Source of the DNA: Flavobacteriaceae bacterium Ga0077528
GTDB taxonomy: Bacteria; Bacteroidota; Bacteroidia; Flavobacteriales; Flavobacteriaceae
DNA length: 64,000 nucleotides
Direction: 5' to 3'
Assembly (NCBI GenBank): GCA_001464475.1
Contig: LNDX01000009.1
Coordinates: 62,001-126,000 of the forward strand
Program-made: the position numbers and the translations under genes
Part shown: piece after piece, positions 36,915 through 44,043 of the stretch
Numbering within the stretch: the stretch's first letter is position 1
Layout of the letters: each line of letters opens with the position of its first letter
The notes under the pieces: generated by a model
Told to the model about the DNA's origin: nothing
Databases searched by the model: none
Seen by the model: the letters and a program-made list of their open reading frames with translations, nothing else

Positions 36915-39104
36915 CTATCTAGTAAACAACAATTCTCTGTATTTAGTCAACGTCCAAACTTCATCATCAACTAAAAGTTCTAATTTATCACAGTGTTCTC
37001 TGATAACTTCAAAATATGGTTTTACTTTATCGCAATACATTTCGGCCATTTTTTGAGCATCAGTTAAAGCATTTGCTTTTTTACGAGCTTCAGTCATCGC
37101 TTCAACATTTGAGTTAATTCCTTCAATGTGTGCAGAAATTTCTTTGATTAATGAGATTTGTTCTTTTGCAATTTTCTCAAAATCTTTTCCGAAGATTTCT
37201 TTTAAACCACGAACATTTTCAATTAACGTATTTTGGTAACGAATAGCTGTTGGAATCACATGATTTCTTGCGATATCGCCTAAAACTCTTCCTTCAATTT
37301 GGATTTTTTTAGTGTATTCTTCCAATTCGATTTCGTAACGTGCTTCTACCTCAACGTGGTTCATTACGTTTAAGTCTTTGAATAAATCCAATGCTTTTTT
37401 AGAAACTTTAGCTTTCAAAGCAGTTGGAGTTGTTTTATGATTACTCAAGCCACGTTTTTTAGCTTCTTTTTCCCAAGCATCACTGTAACCATCACCTTCA
37501 AAAAGGATGTTTTTAGTTTCTTTGATGTATTCTCTTAAGACATTAAAAATTGCTTCGTCTTTCTTTAAATCTTTAGTTTCAATTAAAGCATCTACTTCTT
37601 TTTTAAATTCTTTCAATTGTTTTGCAACAATAGAATTCAAAGTTGTCATTGCATTAGCACAGTTTGCAGAAGAACCAACGGCTCTAAATTCAAATTTATT
37701 TCCTGTGAAAGCGAATGGCGATGTTCTATTTCTATCCGTATTATCCAACATTACGTCTGGAATTTTACCTACAACGTTTAGTTTTAAATCGGTTTTTTCT
37801 TCTGGAGATAATTTTCCTTTAGAAACACCTTCTAATTCAGCTAAAACTTTTGTCAATTGTTCTCCAATGAACACAGAAATAATTGCTGGTGGCGCTTCAT
37901 TTGCACCTAATCTATGATCATTACTTGCTGTTGCAATTGCTGCACGAAGTAATTCTTCATATTCATTTACCGCTTTGATTGTATTGATAAAAAACGATAA
38001 GAATTGCAAATTGCTCATTGGTGTTTTACTTGGAGAAAGTAAATTCACTCCAGTGTCGGTAGCCAACGACCAGTTATTATGTTTTCCTGAACCATTTACA
38101 CCTTTGAAAGGTTTTTCATGGAAAAGCACTTTAAAATCATGACGCTCACCTACTTTAGACATTACATCCATTAATAAAGAGTTGTGGTCAACCGCTAAAT
38201 TAGTTTCTTCAAAAATTGGAGCTAACTCAAATTGATTTGGAGCTACTTCATTGTGACGTGTTTTAACTGGAATTCCCAATAACATACATTCTTCTTCCAA
38301 TTCTCTCATATAATTTAAAGCACGAGATGGAATTGAACCAAAATAATGGTCGTCTAATTGTTGTCCTTTTGCTGAAGTGTGTCCAAGTAATGTTCTTCCT
38401 GTCATTACTAAATCAGGACGAGAATTTGCTAAAGAAGCATCTACCAAGAAATATTCTTGTTCCCAACCTAAAGTTGCTGTTACTTTTTTAACGTTTTTAT
38501 CAAAATATTTACAAACCTCAGTTGCTGCTTCATCAACAGCGTTTAATGCACGTAAAAGTGGTGTTTTATAATCTAAAGCTTCACCTGTATAAGAGATGAA
38601 AACCGTTGGAATACATAAAGTTGTACCGAAAATAAATGCTGGAGAAGTTGGATCCCAAGCCGTATATCCACGAGCTTCGAAAGTATTTCTAATTCCACCA
38701 TTTGGGAAAGAAGAAGCATCTGGCTCTTGTTGTACTAATTGACCTCCACCAAATTTTTCAACTGGATCGGAACCATCATAAGAAGTTTCGAAGAAAGCAT
38801 CATGTTTTTCGGCAGTTGTTCCAGTTAATGGTTGAAACCAGTGCGTATAATGAGTTACACCTTTAGAAAGTGCCCATTCTTTCATACCCATTGCAATATA
38901 ATCGGCTAATTTTCTGTCAATTTTAGTTCCGTGTTGGACAGCATCTTTTACACCTTTATAAGCATCTGAAGTCAAAAATTGCTTCATTGCTTTGTCATTA
39001 AAAACATTTGAACCAAAAAGAGCTGATTTTCTTCCAGCTTCTTCAAATTTTACTGGCTTTCTAGCCGATGCATCTTTTAATGCTTGAAAACGTAAAGTTG
39101 ACAT
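36915..39104 (-). CDS. glnA: Glutamine synthetase type III (GlnN)
   Basis: A 729-aa glutamine synthetase of the large GSIII type typical of Bacteroidota and cyanobacteria, which makes glutamine from glutamate, ammonia and ATP. The N-terminal GSIII-specific domain starts MSTLRFQALKDASARKPVKF. Catalytic motifs include WEQEYFLVDASLA, RHNEVAPNQFELAPIF, GVNGSGKHNNWSLAT and PSKTPMSNL. The C-terminal region (about 560-729) is the GSIII-specific helical extension. It is upstream of no other nitrogen gene here. The promoter region contains repeated TTATACCC boxes. Confidence 0.96.
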   Translation of the reverse strand: MSTLRFQALKDASARKPVKFEEAGRKSALFGSNVFNDKAMKQFLTSDAYKGVKDAVQHGTKIDRKLADYIAMGMKEWALSKGVTHYTHWFQPLTGTTAEKHDAFFETSYDGSDPVEKFGGGQLVQQEPDASSFPNGGIRNTFEARGYTAWDPTSPAFIFGTTLCIPTVFISYTGEALDYKTPLLRALNAVDEAATEVCKYFDKNVKKVTATLGWEQEYFLVDASLANSRPDLVMTGRTLLGHTSAKGQQLDDHYFGSIPSRALNYMRELEEECMLLGIPVKTRHNEVAPNQFELAPIFEETNLAVDHNSLLMDVMSKVGERHDFKVLFHEKPFKGVNGSGKHNNWSLATDTGVNLLSPSKTPMSNLQFLSFFINTIKAVNEYEELLRAAIATASNDHRLGANEAPPAIISVFIGEQLTKVLAELEGVSKGKLSPEEKTDLKLNVVGKIPDVMLDNTDRNRTSPFAFTGNKFEFRAVGSSANCANAMTTLNSIVAKQLKEFKKEVDALIETKDLKKDEAIFNVLREYIKETKNILFEGDGYSDAWEKEAKKRGLSNHKTTPTALKAKVSKKALDLFKDLNVMNHVEVEARYEIELEEYTKKIQIEGRVLGDIARNHVIPTAIRYQNTLIENVRGLKEIFGKDFEKIAKEQISLIKEISAHIEGINSNVEAMTEARKKANALTDAQKMAEMYCDKVKPYFEVIREHCDKLELLVDDEVWTLTKYRELLFTR

Positions 39105-39143
39105 AAAATTGATTTTTAAAAGTTATACCCTTATATTTTGATG

Positions 39144-39151
39144 CAAATATA
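39144..39151 (-). promoter_or_regulatory. glnA promoter, -7 element
   Basis: TATATTTG on the minus strand, 40 bp upstream of the ATG, is flanked by TTATACCCTTA (39123-39133), TTATACCCTA (39175-39184) and the inverted TAGGGGTA (39191-39198). These may be regulator sites. Confidence 0.45.
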
Positions 39152-39292
39152 ATAATATTTTGATTCAAAAATAATTATACCCTATTTTTTTAGGGGTAAA
39201 ATTAATAAATTCTAATTTTTTAAATTCCAAACACCAATCTTACTATATTTAATTTTGGAATTTGGAATTTGGAATTTGAAATTTTATAATGT

Positions 39293-39300
39293 TATCTTTG
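39293..39300 (+). promoter_or_regulatory. terC-like gene promoter, -7 element
   Basis: TATCTTTG, 15 bp before the ATG at 39315. It lies inside the upstream open extension and so decides the start. A short GGAATTT tandem repeat (39257-39279) sits just before it. Confidence 0.5.
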
Positions 39301-39314
39301 TAAAAAACAATTAT

Positions 39315-40268
39315 ATGTTAGTTTGGATAATTTTTATTGCTTCAATTTTATTTTTCTTAGCATTAGATTTAGGTGTTTTCAATAAAACTCCTCATATCAT
39401 ATCTTCAAAAGAAGCTGGGAAATGGACTGGTATTTTTGTAACTATCTCTTTTCTTTTTTCAGGAGTAGTTTATTGGATTTACCAAAATGGTTACATTGAT
39501 AATCCGACAAAACTTACACCCAATTTAGCTGTAATGAAGTACATTACTGGTTATCTAATTGAACTTTCTTTAAGTGTAGATAATATATTTGTAATTGCAG
39601 TAATCTTTGCATCGTTTAAAATTCCGCAAAAATATCAGCATCGCGTTTTGTTTTGGGGAATTCTTGGCGCTATCATTTTTAGAGGTTTGATGATTTATTT
39701 TGGTGTTTTACTTATTAATAAATTCAGTTGGATGACTTATGTTTTTGGCGCTTTCTTAATTTTTACTGCAGCCAAAATGTTATTCAAAGGAGAAGATGAC
39801 GAATTCAATCCGAAGAAATCGTTTATTTTTAGAAACATGCGAAAAGTGATTCCTGTAACGATGCACATGGAAGGTCAGAAATTTTTCATAAAGAAAAGAA
39901 ACATAACTTTTGCAACTCCTTTATTTGTAGCACTTATCGTAATTGAATTAATGGATGTATTATTTGCCATGGATAGCGTACCTGCTATTTTGGCAATTAC
40001 TTCCGATCCTTTTTTAGTATTTAGTTCTAATATTTTTGCCATTCTTGGATTGCGTTCAATGTATTTTTTCCTAGCTAATATGTTAGAAAAATTCAGCTAC
40101 TTAGAATACAGTTTGATTGCCATTTTGACTTTTGTCGGAATTAAAATGTTAATCATTCACCATTACAAATTTCCAGAATGGGTTTCTTTAGGATTTATTG
40201 CATTGGCTTTACTTGGAGGGATTTTGGTTTCTTTATCAAAAGCTGAGGACGAAGAAAAAGAAGCATAA
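39315..40268 (+). CDS. TerC/Alx family membrane protein
   Basis: A 317-aa integral membrane protein starting MLVWIIFIASILFFLALDLGVF. The frame is open to 39255, but that extension crosses a promoter and low-complexity DNA. TerC marks are the acidic membrane residues in LDLGVFNK, LIELSLSVDNIFVIAVIFA, HRVLFWGILGAIIFRG and VIELMDVLFAMDSVPAILAIT. About eight or nine helices are expected. Family members export manganese or support metalation of secreted proteins. Tellurite resistance is not implied. Confidence 0.9.
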   Translation: MLVWIIFIASILFFLALDLGVFNKTPHIISSKEAGKWTGIFVTISFLFSGVVYWIYQNGYIDNPTKLTPNLAVMKYITGYLIELSLSVDNIFVIAVIFASFKIPQKYQHRVLFWGILGAIIFRGLMIYFGVLLINKFSWMTYVFGAFLIFTAAKMLFKGEDDEFNPKKSFIFRNMRKVIPVTMHMEGQKFFIKKRNITFATPLFVALIVIELMDVLFAMDSVPAILAITSDPFLVFSSNIFAILGLRSMYFFLANMLEKFSYLEYSLIAILTFVGIKMLIIHHYKFPEWVSLGFIALALLGGILVSLSKAEDEEKEA

Positions 40269-40272
40269 AAAA

Positions 40273-40298
40273 AGAGGCTGTAATTGCTTACAACCTCT
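40273..40298 (-). terminator. Terminator of the small lipoprotein gene
   Basis: The stem AGAGGTTGTAA / TTACAGCCTCT (one G-T pair) has a 4-nt loop and is followed on the minus strand by TTTTTTT. Confidence 0.75.
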
Positions 40299-40335
40299 AT
40301 CCAAACAAACAAACTATAGACTAACCAAATCTATT

Positions 40336-40845
40336 TTATTTTAATACTTTTACTTTAGAGTCATCGATATTATATGCTTTTATAACTGCATTGTAATCGT
40401 TTAAGTCAACTGTATTAGAAGCGCCTTTTCCAAAAAATCCAGGAATAATAACTATTCTAAATACTTGATTTATTCTGAAGTTATTTGAAACTGTTCCTAA
40501 ATCATTTCCATGCATGAACAATTCAATATCATTTTGCGTGAAATTAAAATCGTAACCAAAATCTAATGTTCCGTCATTAAAGAAATAGGTTTCTGGAAGC
40601 ATTTTCCAAACATCAGGTCCAGATGTACTTGTCAATCTATACATTAAAATCATATCAGAACTGTAAGTAGTGTGTGGTAAAACAATGAAATTGTAAAAAT
40701 TATTTGAAGGCGTAAAAGAACGTGTTACTTCAAAAACTTCACTTATAGTATCATTATCAACTGGCGTATCTCTTACCTCGTTAACGGTACAACTGTTTAG
40801 ACTTATCATCCCGATAAATGCTAAAAATAAAGTAATTTTTCTCAT
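40336..40845 (-). CDS. Lipoprotein of unknown function
   Basis: A 169-aa predicted lipoprotein (lipobox LNSC, Cys19). The mature part is rich in aromatic residues and beta strands: TRSFTPSNNFYNFIVLPHTTYSSDMILMYRL, VWKMLPETYFFNDG, LDFGYDFNFTQNDIELF. It ends with NTVDLNDYNAVIKAYNIDDSKVKVLK. Similar single-domain lipoproteins are common in Flavobacteriaceae, but I know no function. It stands alone between terC and the DUF1543 operon. Confidence 0.75.
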   Translation of the reverse strand: MRKITLFLAFIGMISLNSCTVNEVRDTPVDNDTISEVFEVTRSFTPSNNFYNFIVLPHTTYSSDMILMYRLTSTSGPDVWKMLPETYFFNDGTLDFGYDFNFTQNDIELFMHGNDLGTVSNNFRINQVFRIVIIPGFFGKGASNTVDLNDYNAVIKAYNIDDSKVKVLK

Positions 40846-40922
40846 GATTTCTATTTTTTATGATTAATGATATTTAACCTTATTCAATTGTTGTGCCAAA
40901 AATTTCTTTTTATAAAAAATTG

Positions 40923-40930
40923 TACCTTTG
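40923..40930 (+). promoter_or_regulatory. Promoter of the DUF1543 operon, -7 element
   Basis: TACCTTTG, only 4 bp upstream of the ATG at 40935, so the leader must be extremely short. Confidence 0.4.
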
Positions 40931-40934
40931 AAAA

Positions 40935-41501
40935 ATGAAAAACGAGAATAAATTATATATGATAATGCTTGGATGTCGTCCTGAAGGCAGATATACAGAG
41001 CAGCACGATATTTTTTTTGGAATTGGAACATCATTAAAAGAATTAATTCCAAATATGAAGGCATTTTGGCCAGAAGCCAAAGGTAGAATTCACATTGATG
41101 CTTGGAGAGAAGTTACAAATGTGGATAATTTTCAAATAGAAATTCTTCCAAAAGGAAAAGCAATCGCTTCTTCTGATAATTTATTTTTTATCAATCTTGG
41201 TGGTTATAAAGAAAATGAATTTGAAGAATATCATTATAAAGTTCTTGCAGTAGGTGAAACATTAGCAGAAGCTTCCAAAAAAGCTAAAGCAACAACTTTT
41301 TACAAACATTGCACTTTTAAAGGAGCGACTTCTCACATTGATGATAAATTCGGAATTGACATTGATGATGCGTTTAACGTAAAAGAAATTTTAGCACCCA
41401 TTTTCAAAGATAATTTTGATATTTCAATCTCTAAAAAAGAAGAAAAATTATCAGAAGATGTTTTGCATATTGGCTATTTAAAGATTGATAAAATTGTTTA
41501 A
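40935..41501 (+). CDS. DUF1543 family protein
   Basis: A 188-aa cytoplasmic protein starting KLYMIMLGCRPEGRYTEQHDIFFGIG, the DUF1543 signature. A second, weaker repeat of the unit follows at about 85-135 (LFFINLGGYKENEFEEYHYKVLAVGETLAEASKKAK). Function unknown. The next gene (46 aa) starts 2 bp after the stop and the YchJ-like gene 6 bp after that. The three share a promoter and a terminator. Confidence 0.85.
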   Translation: MKNENKLYMIMLGCRPEGRYTEQHDIFFGIGTSLKELIPNMKAFWPEAKGRIHIDAWREVTNVDNFQIEILPKGKAIASSDNLFFINLGGYKENEFEEYHYKVLAVGETLAEASKKAKATTFYKHCTFKGATSHIDDKFGIDIDDAFNVKEILAPIFKDNFDISISKKEEKLSEDVLHIGYLKIDKIV

Positions 41502-41503
41502 TT

Positions 41504-41644
41504 ATGAGCAGAAATACAGATAAAAACATCAAAGCGCATAACGACAAACTCCATAAGGCGCAAGACAAAGCCAAAGCAAAAAAGGCAGCACGAGAAGAAA
41601 AACTAAAAGCAATGGTTCGAAAATTTAACGAGCAAAAAGAGTAG
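41504..41644 (+). CDS. 46-aa lysine/alanine-rich helical protein
   Basis: A very small open frame tightly placed in the operon (2 bp after DUF1543, 6 bp before ychJ). It encodes MSRNTDKNIKAHNDKLHK then AQDKAKAKKAAREEKLKAM and VRKFNEQKE. It is highly charged, with about a third Lys/Arg, and probably one long helix. No hydrophobic segment. The position and consistent ATG support a real gene; its role could be nucleic-acid or ribosome binding, which is a guess. Confidence 0.6.
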   Translation: MSRNTDKNIKAHNDKLHKAQDKAKAKKAAREEKLKAMVRKFNEQKE

Positions 41645-41650
41645 TTTTCT

Positions 41651-42025
41651 ATGACGAATTGTTATTGTGGAAGTTCAAAAACTTTTGAAAATTGTTGTAA
41701 AATTTACATCAAAGGAATTCAAAAACCTGCAACGGCTGAAGCATTAATGCGTTCAAGATATTCTGCATTTGCAACTGGTGAAGCCGATTATTTAGTTGCA
41801 ACAACGCATTCAAGTACAAGAAAATTTCATAAAAAATCTGATATTTTAGCTTGGTGCAAAAGTAACCAATGGATTAAACTTGAGGTAATAGCAAGTACCG
41901 AAACTACAGTAACTTTTAAAGCTTACTATCTGGATTACCAATTGAAAGCACAAATCCATCATGAACATTCAACATTTACTTTTGAAAATGGAACTTGGTT
42001 TTATGTTGATGGAACCTATCAATAA
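41651..42025 (+). CDS. YchJ family protein (UPF0225, SEC-C zinc motif)
   Basis: A 124-aa protein with an N-terminal SEC-C zinc motif, CYCGSSKTFENCCK (Cys4, Cys6, Cys15, Cys16). The YchJ core follows: TAEALMRSRYSAFATGEADYLVATTH, WIKLEVIA and VTFKAYYLDYQLKAQIHHEHSTF, an NTF2-like fold. E. coli YchJ is larger (152 aa) because it has a second SEC-C motif at the C-terminus, missing here. Function unknown. It is the last gene of the operon and is followed by a terminator. Confidence 0.88.
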   Translation: MTNCYCGSSKTFENCCKIYIKGIQKPATAEALMRSRYSAFATGEADYLVATTHSSTRKFHKKSDILAWCKSNQWIKLEVIASTETTVTFKAYYLDYQLKAQIHHEHSTFTFENGTWFYVDGTYQ

Positions 42026-42027
42026 AA

Positions 42028-42052
42028 AAACCGAAGACAAAAGCTTCGGTTT
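42028..42052. terminator. Bidirectional terminator
   Basis: The perfect 9-bp stem AAACCGAAG / CTTCGGTTT with a 7-nt loop lies between the convergent ychJ-like and small membrane protein genes. Confidence 0.85.
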
Positions 42053-42057
42053 AGTAT

Positions 42058-42288
42058 TTATTCCTCTGTTGGTTCTTTTGGACTACCTTCTTCTGGAGCA
42101 TCCTCTTCGTCTTTTGGCCCAAATAAATACATCGCACCTCCAATTACTACTAAGCCAATTTTAATTGCCCAAGCTACATTATCACCCCAATTATATATCC
42201 ACATTAACAATCTTGGCACTCTGTCCAAATAATTCATAACTATTGCTGCAATACCAAGCAATGCCAGAAAACCTCCGAAATTTTTCAT
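42058..42288 (-). CDS. Small two-helix membrane protein
   Basis: A 76-aa protein with two hydrophobic helices, about 4-18 (FGGFLALLGIAAIVM) and 39-57 (VAWAIKIGLVVIGGAMYLF), and a short acidic C-terminal tail (DEEDAPEEGSPKEPTEE). Between the helices is YLDRVPRLLMWIYNWGD. I believe it is a conserved small membrane protein of Flavobacteriaceae, but no function is known to me. Monocistronic. Confidence 0.75.
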   Translation of the reverse strand: MKNFGGFLALLGIAAIVMNYLDRVPRLLMWIYNWGDNVAWAIKIGLVVIGGAMYLFGPKDEEDAPEEGSPKEPTEE

Positions 42289-42439
42289 TGATTATAGTTT
42301 TTTTGGTTAATAGGCACACAATATATTAATTTTTATAATTATTTACCACTTTTTTTCTAATTAAACAATGATTTTGGTTTCAAATCAATCATTATTTGAG
42401 TTATAACTTTGTATATATAAAAATATAAAAGAGATTGCT

Positions 42440-42883
42440 ATGAACAAAAATGAAATTATTAAAAGCATCATCAACGAGCAAAACGTTGTTATAAGTACTA
42501 TAGAGAATTCTGTTTCAAGATATAAAAACGCTTCCGATATTGACGAAAATGATAGTATCGATCCAGAAGATTTTTCTCATCAAGATGAAGCTAAAGAAAT
42601 GCAATTACGCTATGAACAGATTCTAGTTCAAGCCAAAAACAATTTAGACTTTTTAGAAACCTATAAAAATAAAGAAACAACTAAAATTGAATTGGGAAGC
42701 TTGATAGAAACTGAAGATTTGTATATTTTCATCGGAATCTCACTTCAACAATTTAAGTTAAATGGCAAAAATGTAATTGCAATTTCAGAAGAAGCACCTA
42801 TTTATAACTCCATTAAAGAAAAAACAATTGGAGAAAAAATAACAATTGGAACAATTGAAAATACCATTATATCAATTTCTTAA
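42440..42883 (+). CDS. GreA/GreB C-terminal-like protein
   Basis: A 147-aa protein. The N-terminal half (1-80) is a charged helical segment, possibly a coiled coil like the GreA N-terminal domain but lacking its length. The C-terminal half (90-147) matches the GreA/GreB FKBP-like domain: LGSLIETEDLYIFIGISLQQFKLNGKNVIAISEEAPIYNSI and TIGEKITI. It may bind RNA polymerase near the secondary channel, as Gre-like factors do. Its last 12 bp overlap the end of the convergent GyrI-like gene. Confidence 0.75.
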   Translation: MNKNEIIKSIINEQNVVISTIENSVSRYKNASDIDENDSIDPEDFSHQDEAKEMQLRYEQILVQAKNNLDFLETYKNKETTKIELGSLIETEDLYIFIGISLQQFKLNGKNVIAISEEAPIYNSIKEKTIGEKITIGTIENTIISIS

Positions 42884-43348
42884 TTTAATTGGAATCCAAA
42901 TTTCTTCTTCAGAATTCGGATCGTTATTTTTATATTTTTCACCTAAAACCTCAAACTGTGGATGATTGCCTAATTCATATTCAGAACTAGGCAACCATTC
43001 TGTATAAATTGAGTTGAAAAATGCAGCAACATTGCTTTGATCACCTTTATAATTAAAAACAGCATACAAACCTTCTTGAATTTCCAAGGTTTCCATTCCA
43101 TCAGGAATAAAATCAAATGTTGAAACAGCTACTGCTGCCCATTTTGTAAAAGGAGTATTGGGTTGAAAATCGAAATTCTCAGGATTGATTTGAATATTAT
43201 ATAATTCGGAACCGATTGTGTTTTGAATTTCTTTTCGTCGTGGCATAAAACTGCTCCATAATTCAAAAGCACGGTAATCAGCATAGGTAAACGAAAGGGT
43301 TTTTCCTATGAATTTTGTGGTTGAGAAGGTTTTAATTGTTGGGTTCAT
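42872..43348 (-). CDS. GyrI-like small-molecule-binding protein
   Basis: A 158-aa stand-alone GyrI/AraC-effector-binding domain, with FIGKTLSFTYADYRAFELWSSFMPRRKEI, TKWAAVAVSTFDFIPDGMETLEIQEGLYAVFNYKGD and FFNSIYTEWLPSSEYELGNHPQFEVLGEKY. The last stretch holds the conserved aromatic-Glu pocket. There is no HTH domain. Such proteins bind or hydrolyse hydrophobic cations or drugs. The 1-bp gap to the upstream transposase gene suggests that the transposon inserted right in front of it. Confidence 0.82.
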   Translation of the reverse strand: MNPTIKTFSTTKFIGKTLSFTYADYRAFELWSSFMPRRKEIQNTIGSELYNIQINPENFDFQPNTPFTKWAAVAVSTFDFIPDGMETLEIQEGLYAVFNYKGDQSNVAAFFNSIYTEWLPSSEYELGNHPQFEVLGEKYKNNDPNSEEEIWIPIKLRN

Positions 43349-43349
43349 A

Positions 43350-43922
43350 TTATTTATAAAATTTGTCGTCTTTCCAATTCAATGGATTTTCAAAGATATA
43401 ATTTTGAATAATATCAAATGATTTTGAATTTCGAATAATATGGTCGTGAAATCTGGATTGCCATGCGAAATCGGGATGGATTTGACGTGACATTTTGGTT
43501 ACAATAGATTTATAGGAACCAACAATTGATGAAATCGTGTTTTTACCCTGATTTTGAAATCGTGATGAACCAATTGTTGTATTGGAATTGATTGTAGAGA
43601 CAAGGCAATGCCTTGTCTCTACGGATTCGGACAACGATAAATCGTCAATTTTATTAATAATCAATATCCCATGAACATGATTCGGCATTATCACAAAATT
43701 TCCCAATTCAATAAACGGAAAATGATTTGGAATTTCGAACCAATATTGTTCTGCCAATTTACCAATTTCTGATAATTGCATAATTCCATTTTGAATATTT
43801 CCAAAAAAATGTTCGCGGTTTTGGGTACAAATGGTAATGAAATAGGCACCATTATTGGAATAATCCCAGGTTTGAAGACGTGCAGATGGAATGCGGTATT
43901 TGTTTTTAAATTTATTTTGCAT
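43350..43922 (-). mobile_element. REP-associated tyrosine transposase (RAYT, IS200/Y1 family) containing a REP palindrome
   Basis: A 190-aa HUH transposase of the RAYT type. The N-terminus is YSNNGAYFITICTQNREHFFG; the HUH motif is in FVIMPNHVHGILII (His82, His84). The probable catalytic tyrosine is Tyr175 (IIQNYIFENPLNW), and the WQSRFHDHIIR box is intact. Codons 101-110 (VETRHCLVST) are encoded by a palindrome (43594-43622; arms GTAGAGACAAGGCA / TGCCTTGTCTCTAC around one A). Near-identical DNA recurs at 43995-44021. RAYTs mobilise REP hairpins. The frame is undamaged, so the enzyme may be active. Confidence 0.88.
43594..43622. repeat. REP-like palindrome inside the transposase gene
   Basis: A 14-bp perfect inverted repeat (GTAGAGACAAGGCA / TGCCTTGTCTCTAC) with a one-base centre, read in frame by the RAYT gene. 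Confidence 0.9.
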
Positions 43923-43994
43923 GGCGTTGAATGTTATATCGTTTTGCGAAATAATGGATAAATTTTCATTTATAAAAATTATTTTATAAAAAAA

Positions 43995-44021
43995 AGAGAC
44001 AAGGCAATGCCTTGTCTCTAC
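43995..44021. repeat. REP-like palindrome, second copy; icmF terminator
   Basis: Identical over 27 bp to the palindrome inside the RAYT gene (12-bp arms AGAGACAAGGCA / TGCCTTGTCTCT). On the minus strand it is followed directly by a run of eight T, 23 bp after the icmF stop, so it also has the form of an intrinsic terminator. Confidence 0.85.
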
Positions 44022-44043
44022 ACAAAATCATATTATTGTGATA

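Noticed and set aside
39255..39314. Longer N-terminus for the TerC-like protein
   Set aside because: The extension is translated from a GGAATTT tandem repeat and contains the promoter.
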